This document shows, one piece after another, positions 33,048-44,515 of a DNA stretch of 64,000 nucleotides. The stretch lies in the NCBI GenBank assembly GCA_027922465.2, contig BQMF02000631.1, forward strand, positions 124,001 through 188,000. Reading direction: 5' to 3'. The translations under genes were made by a program, and so were the position numbers. The DNA is from Turritopsis dohrnii. Taxonomy: Eukaryota; Cnidaria; Hydrozoa; Anthoathecata; Oceaniidae. Under the pieces are notes generated by a model. That model did not search any database. It saw nothing but the letters and a program-made list of their open reading frames with translations, and had not been told where the DNA came from. The first letter of the stretch is position 1. Each line of letters opens with the position of its first letter.

Positions 33048-33298
33048 CGCTTTTAGCTTCCACCAGCCGAAATTCCAATCATGTTTCTTTCGGAAGCAAT
33101 TCTCAGGCAATAAGCGCATCTCCTGATAGTCCACTTAAATGTAGCTTATCTCTACAAAAAACTCCCTCCTTCGACAGCTAGCCTTCACTGTGATTATGAT
33201 CTGGGCGTTAAATTCTATGTTTTTCTTGCGGCATACAGCCTGGTCAATTGCTGCACATTCCAAACATTTGCGTGGGGTGCGCACGAAAGGGCAGCATT

Positions 33299-33372
33299 TG
33301 GTTCCGCTCGGGCTCGAACCGAGGACCTTGCGCGTGTGAAGCGCACATGATAACCGCTACACTAGCGGAACC
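33299..33372 (-). tRNA. tRNA-Val(CAC) with one inserted base
   Basis: ACTAGCGGAACC has an extra G between acceptor stem and D-arm, lengthening position 8-9 linker; could be a sequencing error. Confidence 0.65.
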
Positions 33373-33551
33373 TACAACGTGGGCATCCGGTTAGCTCTTT
33401 GTCTCACTCCATCTTTACAGACAAGCAAGCGGTAGCTGGTAAATTAACTTTACCAACGTTTTTACTTAGATTTAATGTTTGTGTTGTGATGTCCATTATT
33501 GAGATTTATCGTCCAACATGGGTCGAAAATGTGCCAAAAGAGGAAACAACT

Positions 33552-33624
33552 GGTTCCGTAGTGTAGTGGTTATCACGTTCGCTTTACACGCGAAAGGTCC
33601 CCGGTTCGAGCCCGGGCGGAACCA
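33552..33624 (+). tRNA. tRNA-Val(TAC)
   Basis: Intact. Confidence 0.95.
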
Positions 33625-33660
33625 CTGACGCGCGCCAACTGCTGGTAACGCGTCGCGATC

Positions 33661-33732
33661 GGCTCCATGGTGTAATGGTTAGCACTCAGGACTCTCAATC
33701 CTGCGATCCGAGTTCAAATCTCGGTGGAGCCT
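33661..33732 (+). tRNA. tRNA-Gln body with CTC anticodon
   Basis: The loop reads CTCTCAA instead of CTCTGAA, so the anticodon becomes CTC (would read the Glu codon GAG) while the body remains tRNA-Gln. All stems intact. The same variant lies at 50619. Confidence 0.85.
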
Positions 33733-33842
33733 ATTTTCCATGCGTTATTTAAAGAGGAAAAGCAATGGATAAAGTCGCTTACCAATTTACACAAAGATGA
33801 TGTAGGAGGGACGCGGCAAAAGGCGCCTACACACTTTGGTCA

Positions 33843-33915
33843 GCCTTGTTAGCGCAGTAGGCAGCGCGTCAATCTCATAATCTTAAGGTCGTGGGTTCGA
33901 TCCTCACACAGGGCA
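33843..33915 (+). tRNA. tRNA-Met(CAT), variant anticodon stem
   Basis: CAATCTCATAATCTTAAGG: two stem changes relative to the common form, one pair mismatched. Confidence 0.75.
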
Positions 33916-34165
33916 CGCTTTTAGCTTCCACCAGCCGAAATTCCAATCATGTTTCTTTCGGAAGCAATTCTCAGGCAATAAGCGCATCTCCTGATAGTCC
34001 ACTTAAATGTAGCTTATCTCTACAAAAAATCCCTCCTTCGACAGCCAGCCTTCACTGTGATTATGATCTGGGCGTTAAATTCTATGTTTTTCTTGCGGCA
34101 TACAGCCTGGTCAATTGCTGCACATTCCAAACATTTGCGTGGGATGCGCACGAAAGGGCAGCATT

Positions 34166-34238
34166 TGGTTCCGCTCGGGCTCGAACCGAGGACCTTGCGC
34201 GTGTGAAGCGCACATGATAACCGCTAAACTACGGAACC
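34166..34238 (-). tRNA. tRNA-Val(CAC)
   Basis: Carries the GCTAAACTACGG D-arm variant. Confidence 0.85.
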
Positions 34239-34417
34239 TACAACGTGGGCATCCAGTCAGCTCTTTGTCTTACTCCATCTTTACAGACAACCAAGCGGTA
34301 GCTGGTAAATTAACTTTACCAACGTTTTTACTTAGATTTAATGTTTGTGTTGTGATGTCCATTATTGAGATTTATCGTCCAACCTGGGTCGAAAATGTGC
34401 CAACAGAGGAAACAACT

Positions 34418-34490
34418 GGTTCCGTAGTGTAGTGGTTATCACGTTCGCTTTACACGCGAAAGGTCCCCGGTTCGAGCCCGGGTGGAACCA
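34418..34490 (+). tRNA. tRNA-Val(TAC)
   Basis: GGGTGGAACCA makes acceptor pair 7 a G-T wobble; otherwise intact. Confidence 0.92.
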
Positions 34491-34526
34491 CTGACGCGCG
34501 CCAACTGCTGGTAACGCGTCGCGATC

Positions 34527-34587
34527 GGCTCCATGGTGTAATGGTTAGCACTCAGGACTCTGAATCCTGCGATCCGAGTTCAAATCT
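34527..34587 (+). pseudogene. tRNA-Gln(CTG) 5' part, cut by insertion 2
   Basis: Same break as at 24370; the 3' remainder is at 39655-39667. Confidence 0.85.
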
Positions 34588-34599
34588 CTCGAGCGACTT

Positions 34600-34836
34600 A
34601 TGGCCCGACTCCGCAAAGTTCGGGTAATAGCCGACATTTTCCCGCGTTTTATGCGCGATCAATTTTTTGCACGTTTTTTTCCCGACGAATGCGCCATTAT
34701 TGAAAGCATGTCTTTAGCGAACGTGCTCCTTTTTATGTCTGGTTTTTATTTTCCAGTTTTAAAACTAGTTCACATGGCTTACTCTTATCTGTGTTTGTTA
34801 AATGATCAAGTTGGCTATATTATTTCAGGTACGTAA
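34600..34836 (+). CDS. Small ORF at the left end of insertion copy 2 (78 codons)
   Basis: Same translation as the ORF at 24443 although the rest of this copy has diverged; ends at the CAG|GTACGT donor. Confidence 0.35.
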   Translation: MARLRKVRVIADIFPRFMRDQFFARFFPDECAIIESMSLANVLLFMSGFYFPVLKLVHMAYSYLCLLNDQVGYIISGT

Positions 34837-36039
34837 TGTTTATGTATGCACACACGAAAATACTCTCTTGTTTACACATTCAACAGATATGCCTCCCCGC
34901 ACCCCTCTTTCTCTCTCAGTCTTCTACCTTTTTATTCACAGAGATAAATATAAATCATATAAAAGTTAACAAGAATAGCATTTTATGCTCTGATTTGTCT
35001 TAGTTTTCTAATGAGTACAGATTGAGATTCTAATGGCTGTTTGAAATAATATCAGTATAAGTTTTCTGGTCTTCTCAACTACTGATTTGTTTTGACATAA
35101 AAGAGATAAAATAAAATATTTAATTCAAACAAAGAATTCAAATTGTAAACAGACATGATTATTATTCCCTAAGTAGTATTAGATAAACTAAATTAAAGGA
35201 AAAACAGAAAGGATCATATCTAGTTTATAAAGTTTATCTTTTTCCATAAGCTAAGTACCTATAAAACAAGTAAATGCAATGTATTTCAAAATTTATCTTC
35301 ATGTTTTCATTGTCCTACATCAACTTATGAGACAAAGCAGGATAAAGTTAAATAGTGTAGCATACCTGACACAAATTTCACCATTACATGAACTTCGTAC
35401 TTATATTTATTATCGAATGAAAATATTATCACATAAAATGCACAAAAAAATAATTATATATATATAAATTTTTAAGAGGTGTGGATAAGCAACTATGTGT
35501 CTTCTCCGCTACAGCATCAAGTCATTTTCAAAGTTGTGAGACTAAAAATGTTTTATTAGATTTTTTGTAAATAAACTTCATTTGTAAATAACACTGACAA
35601 TGAAAAGATTTCCGAAAAGCTTTAGATAAATTATTAAGCTTTATTGTTTTCTCTTTTTAACATTACCACATTTTCAATGAGGTGAGAGATTAAAAGAAAA
35701 TAAGAAATTCTCTACTTCACTATCAACCACATTTCTGAGGTGGGAGATTAAAAAAATTAAAGAAATTCTCCACAAAAATTCATGCCATTTGTGGAGGATG
35801 GGTGACAATTGAGTGGAAATAAATTCTGAAAAACTATTGATTTGACAACACCGTTTGTTTTGATAATGTGTTGATGCATAATAGTGCGTGTTTGAATGTC
35901 ACGTTATGAATACGTAGTATAACTCAAGGACTTCTCTTTTGAATGTTTTGGTAGCAGTAGTGACTTATTTCTATCAAGGTTCTGAAGATTTCTTTTATAT
36001 CTTCAGGTTCTTATAGACGACTGCTAAGAGTATCTGTAG

Positions 36040-37765
36040 TCAGCTCCTAAATAGATGATGAATTTTTATTCTGACAGATTTTACAGGGTATTTGACAGAT
36101 TTTTCTACATTTTTCCAAAATAAATGAATAAAACCTTTTATTTTATCTTTTGTTTTAAAACAAGTGTCTAATGTGCTCTCAAATATTTTCTTTGATCTTC
36201 CATCTAGTACTGAAGGTAAAACTTGGTATATGTTAGAAATGTGACCTAAAAGTAAAACAAAATCTCATATTAAGCATTATTGATTTTAAGAATGAATCGT
36301 TATAATATTGATCTAATACCTTTTAAGTCATTAAGTCCCTCAAACATAGAAACTTCATATTAGCAAAGATTTAGTTCACTCATTGTTTTTTCTTCATTGC
36401 CATAACAAAGAGCAGGAGTGCGTATTAAGCCCTTCATGTGTATTTTGAGTAAACTTTCAAAACCTTTTTTGTGTTTAAGTCTGTGTAGAGGAATGTCTCT
36501 ATCCAATCCTCGTAGATTGACTTCCAAAGCAAAATCCTGAGCACTTAGGTCTTTGTATGGCCTCACTTTAGACTTCTTGCCAAACTTTCCTTGTAACACT
36601 ACCTTAAATGTTAAAAGTAGTTAAAACATTTCTACCTATTATTTCATAGAAGATCAATAAAGTTTTACTTACTTTTACTTACTTTTTGTCTTCTCTCTTC
36701 CAGTGACATAATTTCCATTCAAAAGGAAAGTGGCAGATTAGTGAATGAAGTAACAGAAGTGCCACATGGACAAGGGTATGTGCTACCCTGACTGTTACCA
36801 GATTCACTTTGCAATTCAGGATGGTCTCCTATGAAATGAAATAACAAGTTTCATGAAAAGTGTTATTTTGGGGTTGATGTTGCTATCCAAGGTAAAGATT
36901 ATTACCAAGAAATATTTTCATTGTGTCATGAATTTTAATTCCATCAAGTTGAATAGGAATGTCAAGTTGTTTTATGTCTTCTATTCTAGTTGCTGTCTGG
37001 CGATGATTTCTAACAGGAGTGGATGTTGCTAAAGCAAAAGATTTGATAAAGTAAGCTCTATTTTATTAATGGTTGTCTTAAGTGGATGAAAGTTTGACTC
37101 AAATAGTTTACAGGTCAAAAAACTTCCATAAAAATGGAAAGAGAAAGTACCTCGCTCCTCAGCTTTCTTTTTGTCTTCAAAAAATAAACCAGCTGACTTT
37201 TTATGGCAGGAACCAGATATTTGCGTACCGTACAAAGTTATTAGATCGTTGTTGTTATTTTGGAAGTTTTTTCGAAACTTTCCTTTATGAGTCGGTGTTG
37301 TTTTCTTAACTCCTTCTTTTTTTCTAATTGATTTTTGGGTGGTGTCGAATTCAGGCCAGGTAGTTTTGGAATGATATTAGTGAACTTCTTGTTGTGTAAT
37401 TCAGTGAAAGTTTTATCCAGACTTTTTACAGCAGACGATCCAGCAATTTTGGCAAACGGTGATTTTCTACATTTACTTTTAGGTATGAAAAAAGTGACAT
37501 GCTCCGAATCGACAGACTTATTTGGCGTATTGATATTGAAATCAATCATTTCCCCAGTAGACGAATCAAGAAAAGAACTGCTTGACAAATCGGATAACTC
37601 TAGCGACGATATATGTAGCTCTTGTGATGTAGCTAATGCATTCATTGTCACTGATGATGTTTTTTTTCCCGGTTTTTTTCGCTTATGACCCACAACTTCG
37701 GGGAAAGACTTCTGCATGTCTTCGTACAGCCCTGTGCATCTCAAACATTGCCTTAGAGTGTACAT
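36040..37765 (-). pseudogene. Multi-exon gene remnant in insertion copy 2
   Basis: Counterpart of the remnant at 25885-27611. Here the exon with GKFGKKSKVRPYKDLSAQDF is open for 79 codons (36599-36360) because the codon that is TGA in the other copies is CGA (Arg). The TAA after SELNLC remains. The first ORF (37765-37241) keeps 174 residues with a few replacements. This copy looks closest to the ancestral gene. Confidence 0.5.
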
Positions 37766-39778
37766 TTTTTTCTCTTACACCGGAAGTTTTTTCCATTTTT
37801 CCTGTATTTATGAGAAGAAAAAAAATTCTGGAAGGGTTAGCCTATGGTTGTCACAATGCATGGTATTTAAAGGTAATCTTAATATATAACACCAAGGCCT
37901 TATCAAGTGATATGCCACTTGTTAGTTCCACTGGAAATGCTATCAACAAGTATTTGAGTGTTAACTTGCGGGTGAATTCGTTGAAAATCACCACGAAGGA
38001 GCGCAGTTTCATATACACAATCAGCAGATTTGCACGTTTTTGTACATAACTTGAAAAATCCTGAAGTCATGTTTTTTATCAGATACACTATGATAGATTA
38101 AGATCTTTTTTCTCTTACGTATATCTGCATTCGTCGGGCAAAATGTTCGTCACTTCCCCGACGAAATTATCCCATTTAAGGTATCAAAAAGAGCAAAAAC
38201 TGTCCTAGGCATGAAATTGGTTTGTAGCAATGTTTCGAAATTCTCAATGAGCTAAGTTAGGGGGTAAACGATTACACGAATCACGAATTTAATGTGTTTT
38301 GGTAAATGTTAAGAGCCAAATTCGTATAAGAACGATTAGGAAAAGGCTGATGGTAAGTGTTCAGTGAGGGAAACAAAGAACATACAGTTTTCTTTATAAT
38401 TAAGATTTCATTACAAGAACTATCGTTGATGAGTATAGCCCCCGGATCTTTTTTGATAGAACATTCCAGATCAAACGCATTAAGAAGTCAATGCTTCGAA
38501 ATTTTTGAACTCAATGCTTCAAAATTTTTGGAAAACTTTACACATAAAGAGAGGTTTTTAATGTACAATTTGCAAAACGCAAGATCGTGATTGTAAAATT
38601 TAACGACGGAAATCTAATGAACTAGATCCATGTGACATACGCGACACAGTTTGAACGTTTGTGCTGAATATTTCGACGGTTTCTCGAAAATTCAGCAAAT
38701 GGTAATCACTAAAGGTTCTGCTGAATGACTGAAAAAGAGATGTTTTCAAGTACAATTCGCAAAATTATCGCGGATTGTTATTGTATTATTGGTGTAGAAA
38801 ACTATGGGAATCAAATGTTCCATGTGGCATACGCCGCATTTTCTACATGTGACATTTTCCGATGGACATTCCTTTGAATATTTCTTGATCGCAGCATCAA
38901 CTGAATCAGTGGGTTACGTGTTGTACTTAAAAACTATTTGGAATAGCAGTAACAGATTTTTTTATATTCAACTCAGCTCATTATCTGTATTTTTTGCATT
39001 TGGTTAAAGTTTGTCTGAAGTATTTTTATTGGGATGAAAAAGAAAAGTCAAATGTTTTTGTCAAAGTCTGGCTTTCGTTCATTGTGTTTCTAAAAATATT
39101 GTGTAGGTTGTATACATATAAATATAAATTCTTCATCACCGGCATTGGTGAAAATCTACGGAATTGTAATAATTTATTATTTTGTTGAACTAAGAAATCT
39201 ACACCGAAGGTTTTTATTATTATTTTCCTTGGAAGCAATTGCAGTGCAATACTGTTAATTTGATGCGAAGAAACCATTAAATTGTCGGCGTAACTAAGCA
39301 TATGCCGTATTTGTCGTTTAAACTGTCGGAAAAGTCAGTTCTCACTATCAGAACTATTGGTTATTAAAAATTAGTTGCTGCCATACGATCTTTGTATCAC
39401 AAACTAACATTTAAAAGATGTTAAAAATATACATTCGGAACAAGTAAGATTTTATTGAATATTTTGCCGTTGCTAAGAAAACCATAATCGAAGAAAATAA
39501 CGACATGACGGATTTTTAAAATAATATAACATCTTTATATCTTATCAAAAAATAACTACAAATAACTTATTGGCGGTCTGAGACCATGAATTAGTATCCT
39601 TATAGTGAGACTTGAGAAATTACCTACATTGGGTCTTGCCATAAGTTGCTTGAGCTCGGTGGAGCCTATTTTCCATGCGTTATTTAAAGAGGAAAAGCAA
39701 TGGAATAGAGTCGCTTACCAATTTACACAAAGATGATGTAGGAGGGACGCGGCAAAAGGCGCCTACACACGTTGGTCA

Positions 39779-39851
39779 GACTTGTTAGCGCAGTAGGCAG
39801 CGCGTCAGTCTCATAATCTGAAGGTCGTGAGTTCGATCCTCACACAGGGCA
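39779..39851 (+). tRNA. tRNA-Met(CAT), acceptor mismatch
   Basis: GACTTGT start, as at 29629. Confidence 0.8.
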
Positions 39852-40101
39852 CGCTTTTAGCTTCCACCAGCCGAAATTCCAATCATGTTTCTTTCGGAAG
39901 CAATTCTCAGGCAATAAGCGCATCTCCTGATAGTCCACTTAAATGTAGCTTATCTCTACAAAAACTCCCTCCTTCGACAGCTAGCCTTCACTGTGATTAT
40001 GATCTGGGCGTTAAATTCTATGTTTTTCTTGCGGCATACAGCCTGGTCAATTGCTGCACATTCCAAACATTTGCGTGGGATGCGCACGAAAGGGCAGCAT
40101 T

Positions 40102-40174
40102 TGGTTCCGCTCGGGCTCGAACCGAGGACCTTGCGCGTGTGAAGCGCACGTGATAACCGCTACACTACGGAACC
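40102..40174 (-). tRNA. tRNA-Val(CAC)
   Basis: Intact. Confidence 0.9.
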
Positions 40175-40353
40175 TACAACGTGGGCATCCAGTCAGCTCT
40201 TTGTCTTACTCCATCTTTACAGACAAGCAAGCGGTAGCTGGTAAATTAACTTTACCAACGTTTTTACTTAGATTTAATGTTTGTGTTGTGATGTCCATTA
40301 TTGAGATTTATCGTCCAACCTGGGTCGAAAATGTGCCAACAGAGGAAACAACT

Positions 40354-40426
40354 GGTTCCGTAGTGTAGTGGTTATCACGTTCGCTTTACACGCGAAAGGT
40401 CCCCGGTTCGAGCCCGGGCGGAACCA
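40354..40426 (+). tRNA. tRNA-Val(TAC)
   Basis: Intact. Confidence 0.95.
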
Positions 40427-40462
40427 CTGACGCGCGCCAACTGCTGGTAACGCGTCGCGATC

Positions 40463-40534
40463 GGCTCCATGGTGTAATGGTTAGCACTCAGGACTCTGAA
40501 TCCTGCGATCCGAGTTCAAATCTCGGTGGAGCCT
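40463..40534 (+). tRNA. tRNA-Gln(CTG)
   Basis: Intact. Confidence 0.93.
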
Positions 40535-40644
40535 ATTTTCCATGCGTTATTTAAAGAGGAAAAGCAATGGATAGAGTCGCTTACCAATTTACACAAAGAT
40601 GATGTAGGAGGGACGCGGCAAAAGGCGCCTACACACGTTGGTCA

Positions 40645-40717
40645 GCCTTGTTAGCGCAGTAGGCAGCGCGTCAGTCTCATAATCTGAAGGTCGTGAGTTC
40701 GATCCTCACACAGGGCA
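40645..40717 (+). tRNA. tRNA-Met(CAT)
   Basis: Intact. Confidence 0.95.
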
Positions 40718-40929
40718 CGCTTTTAGCTTCCACCAGCCGAAATTCCAATCATGTTTCTTTCGGAAGCAATTCTCAGGCAATAAGCGCATCTCCTGATAGT
40801 CCACTTAAATGTAGCTTATCTCTACAAAAACTCCCTCCTTCGACAGCTAGCCTTCACTGTGATCATGATCTGGTCCAATTGCTGCACATTCCAAACATTT
40901 GCGTGGGATGCGCACGAAAGGGCAGCATT

Positions 40930-41002
40930 TGGTTCCGCTCGGGCTCGAACCGAGGACCTTGCGCGTGTGAAGCGCACGTGATAACCGCTACACTACGGAA
41001 CC
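40930..41002 (-). tRNA. tRNA-Val(CAC)
   Basis: Intact; a one-base insertion lies in the spacer just before it. Confidence 0.9.
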
Positions 41003-41180
41003 TACAACGTGGGCATCCAGTCAGCTCTTTGTCTTACTCCATCTTTACAGACAAGCAAGCGGTAGCTGTTAAATTAACTTTACCAACGTTTTTACTTAGA
41101 TTTAATGTTGTGTTGTGATGTCCATTATTGAGATTTATCGTCCAACCTGGGTCGAAAATGTGCCAACAGAGGAAACAACT

Positions 41181-41248
41181 GGTTCCGTAGTGTAGTGGTT
41201 ATCACGTTCGCTTTAAACGCGAAAGGTCCCCGGTTCGAGCCCGGGCGG
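41181..41248 (+). pseudogene. tRNA-Val body with TAA anticodon, 3' acceptor deleted
   Basis: Short-unit form, as at 22549. Confidence 0.75.
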
Positions 41249-41269
41249 TAACGCGTCGCGATCACGATC

Positions 41270-41341
41270 GGCTCCATGGTGTAATGGTTAGCACTCAGGA
41301 CTCTGAATCCTGCGATCCGAGTTCAAATCTCGGTGGAGCCT
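41270..41341 (+). tRNA. tRNA-Gln(CTG)
   Basis: Intact. Confidence 0.93.
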
Positions 41342-41451
41342 ATTTTCCATGCGTTATTTAAAGAGGAAAAGCAATGGATAAAGTCGCTTACCAATTTACA
41401 CAAAGATGATGTAGGAGGGACGCGGCAAAAGGCGCCTACACACGTTGGTCA

Positions 41452-41524
41452 GCCTTGTTAGCGCAGTAGGCAGCGCGTCAGTCTCATAATCTGAAGGTCG
41501 TGAGTTCGATCCTCACACAGGGCA
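41452..41524 (+). tRNA. tRNA-Met(CAT)
   Basis: Intact. Confidence 0.95.
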
Positions 41525-41774
41525 CGCTTTTAGCTTCCACCAGCCGAAATTCCAATCATGTTTCTTTCGGAAGCAATTCTCAGGCAATAAGCGCATCTCC
41601 TGATAGTCCACTTAAATGTAGCTTATCTCTACAAAAACTCCCTCCTTCGACAGCTAGCCTTCACTGTGATTATGATCTGGGCGTTAAATTCTATGTTTTT
41701 CTTGCGGCATACAGCCTGGTCAATTGCTGCACATTCCAAACATTTGCGTGGGATGCGCACGAAAGGGCAGCATT

Positions 41775-41848
41775 TGGTTCCGCTCGGGCTCGAACCGAGG
41801 ACCTTGCGCGTGTGAAGCGCACAGTGATAACCGCTACACTACGGAACC
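41775..41848 (-). tRNA. tRNA-Val(CAC) with one inserted base
   Basis: GCGCACAGTGATAACC has an extra base at the D-arm/anticodon-arm junction; possible consensus error. Confidence 0.65.
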
Positions 41849-42029
41849 TACAACGTGGGCATCCAGTTCAGCTCTTTGTCTTCACTCCATCTTTACAGAC
41901 AAGCAAGCGGTAGCTGGTAAATTAACGTTACCAACGTTTTTACTTAGATTTAATGTTTGTGTTGTGATGTCCATTATTGAGATTTATCGTCCAACATGGG
42001 TCGAAAATGTGCCAACAGAGGAAACAACT

Positions 42030-42102
42030 GGTTCCGTAGTGTAGTGGTTATCACGTTCGCTTTACACGCGAAAGGTCCCCGGTTCGAGCCCGGGCGGAAC
42101 CA
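42030..42102 (+). tRNA. tRNA-Val(TAC)
   Basis: Intact. Confidence 0.95.
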
Positions 42103-42138
42103 CTGACGCGCGCCAACTGCTGGTAACGCGTCGCGATC

Positions 42139-42210
42139 GGCTCCATGGTGTAATGGTTAGCACTCAGGACTCTGAATCCTGCGATCCGAGTTCAAATCTC
42201 GGTGGAGCCT
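42139..42210 (+). tRNA. tRNA-Gln(CTG)
   Basis: Intact; loop CTCTGAA, unlike the matching units at 33661 and 50619. Confidence 0.93.
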
Positions 42211-42320
42211 ATTTTCCATGCGTTATTTAAAGAGGAAAAGCAATGGATAGAGTCGCTTACCAATTTACACAAAGATGATGTAGGAGGGACGCGGCAAAAG
42301 GCGCCTACACACGTTGGTCA

Positions 42321-42394
42321 GCCTTGTTAGCGCAGTAGGCAGCGCGTCAAGTCTCATAATCTGAAGGTCGTGAGTTCGATCCTCACACAGGGCA
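42321..42394 (+). tRNA. tRNA-Met(CAT) with one inserted base
   Basis: GCGTCAAGTCTCATAATC carries an extra A in the 5' anticodon stem. Confidence 0.65.
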
Positions 42395-42644
42395 CGCTTT
42401 TAGCTTCCACCAGCCGAAATTCCAATCATGTTTCTTTCGGAAGCAATTCTCAGGCAATAAGCGCATCTCCTGATAGTCCACTTAAATGTAGCTTATCTCT
42501 ACAAAAACTCCCTCCTTCGACAGCTAGCCTTCACTGTGATTATGATCTGGGCGTTAAATTCTATGTTTTTCTTGCGGCATACAGCCTGGTCAATTGCTGC
42601 ACATTCCAAACATTTGCGTGGGATGCGCACGAAAGGGCAGCATT

Positions 42645-42717
42645 TGGTTCCGCTCGGGCTCGAACCGAGGACCTTGCGCGTGTGAAGCGCACATGATAAC
42701 CGCTAAACTACGGAACC
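42645..42717 (-). tRNA. tRNA-Val(CAC)
   Basis: D-arm variant typical of the unit beside an insertion. Confidence 0.85.
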
Positions 42718-42896
42718 TACAACGTGGGCATCCAGTCAGCTCTTTGTCTTACTCCATCTTTACAGACAAGCAAGCGGTAGCTGGTAAATTAACTTTACCA
42801 ACGTTTTTACTTAGATTTAATGTTTGTGTTGTGATGTCCATTATTGAGATTTATCGTCCAACCTGGGTCGAAAATGTGCCAACAGAGGAAACAACT

Positions 42897-42969
42897 GGTT
42901 CCGTAGTGTAGTGGTTATCACGTTCGCTTTACACGCGAAAGGTCCCCGGTTCGAGCCCGGGCGGAACCA
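42897..42969 (+). tRNA. tRNA-Val(TAC)
   Basis: Intact. Confidence 0.95.
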
Positions 42970-43005
42970 CTGACGCGCGCCAACTGCTGGTAACGCGTCG
43001 CGATC

Positions 43006-43066
43006 GGCTCCATGGTGTAATGGTTAGCACTCAGGACTCTGAATCCTGCGATCCGAGTTCAAATCT
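43006..43066 (+). pseudogene. tRNA-Gln(CTG) 5' part, cut by insertion 3
   Basis: Same break; the 3' remainder is at 48138-48150. Confidence 0.85.
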
Positions 43067-43078
43067 CTCGAGCGACTT

Positions 43079-43315
43079 ATGGCCCGACTCCGCAAAGTTC
43101 GGGTAATAGCCGACATTTTCCCGCGTTTTATGCGCGATCAATTTTTTGCACGTTTTTTTCCCGACGAATGCGCCATTATTGAAAGCATGTCTTTAGCGAA
43201 CGTGCTCCTTTTTATGTCTGGTTTTTATTTTCCAGTTTTAAAACTAGTTCACATGGCTTACTCTTATCTGTGTTTGTTAAATGATCAAGTTGGCTATATT
43301 ATTTCAGGTACGTAA
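43079..43315 (+). CDS. Small ORF at the left end of insertion copy 3 (78 codons)
   Basis: Identical protein to the ORF at 24443. Confidence 0.35.
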   Translation: MARLRKVRVIADIFPRFMRDQFFARFFPDECAIIESMSLANVLLFMSGFYFPVLKLVHMAYSYLCLLNDQVGYIISGT

Positions 43316-44515
43316 TGTTTATGTATGCACACACGAAAATACTCTCTTGTTTACACATTCAACAGATATGCCTCCCCGCACCCCTCTTTCTCTCTCAGTC
43401 TTCTACCTTTTTATTCACAGAGATAAATATAAATCATATAAAAGTTAACAAGAATAGCATTTTATGCTCTGATTTGTCTTAGTTTCTAATGAGTACAGAT
43501 TGAGATTCTAATGGCTGTTTGAAATAATATCAGTATAAGTTTTCTGGTCTTCTCAACTACTGATTTGTTTTGACATAAAAGAGATAAAATAAAATATTTA
43601 ATTCAAACAAAAAATTCAAATTGTAAACAGACATGATTATTATTCCCTAAGAAGTATTAGATAAACTAAATTAAAGGAAAACAGAAAGGATCATATCTAG
43701 TTTATAAAGTTTATCTTTTTCCATAAGCTAAGTACCTATAAAACAAGTAAATGCAATGTATTTCAAAATTTATCTTCATGTTTTCATTGTCCTACATCAA
43801 ACTTATGAGACAAAGCAGGATAAAGTTAAATAGTATAGCATACTGACACAAATTTCACCATTACATGAACTTCGTACTTATATTTATTATCGAATGAAAT
43901 ATTATCACATAAAATGCACAAAAAAAATAATTATATATATATATATAAATTTTTAAGAGGTGTGGATAAGCAACTATGTGTCTTCTCCGCTACAGCATCA
44001 AGTCATTTTCAAAGTTGTGAAACTAAAAATGTTTATTAGATTTTTGTAAATAAACTTCATTTGTAAATAACACTGACAATGAAAGCTTTCCGAAAAGCTT
44101 TAGATAAATTATTAAGCTTTATTGTTTTCTCTTTTTAACATTACCACATTTCAATGAGTGAGAGATTAAAAGAAAATAAGAAATTCTCTACTTCACTATC
44201 AACCCCATTTCTGAGGTGGGAGATTAAAAAAATAAAAGAAATTCTCCACAAAAATTCATGCCATTTGTGGAAGATGGGTGACAATTGAGTGGAAATAAAT
44301 TCTGAAAAACTTTTGATTTGACAACACCGTTTGTTTTGATAATGTGTTGATGCATAATAGTGCGTGTTTGAATGTCACGTTATGAATACGTAGTATAACT
44401 CAAGGACTTCTCTTTTGAATGTTTTGGTAGCAGTAGTGACTTATTTCTATCAAGGCTCTGAAGATTTCTTTTACATCTTCAGGTTCTTATAGACGACTGC
44501 TAATAGTATCTGTAG

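Larger units (their letters stand above)
29506..34587 (+). repeat. tRNA array block B (six quartets)
   Basis: Met spacings 866, 807, 866, 807, 868 bp. Begins with the 3' end of the split tRNA-Gln (29506-29518). Units 1-2 and 3-4 are near-identical dimers. Confidence 0.9.
34588..39654 (+). mobile_element. 5.07-kb insertion in tRNA-Gln, copy 2
   Basis: Same ends and junction as copy 1 but the most diverged of the four: many substitutions and small indels, and a shorter (AT)n tract near 35456-35466. The plus-strand ORF seen near 28.6 kb in copy 1 is broken here by frameshifts. Confidence 0.7.
39655..43066 (+). repeat. tRNA array block C (four quartets)
   Basis: Met spacings 866, 807, 869 bp. 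Starts with the 3' tRNA-Gln fragment (39655-39667). Unusually rich in single-base indels compared with the other blocks. Confidence 0.9.
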
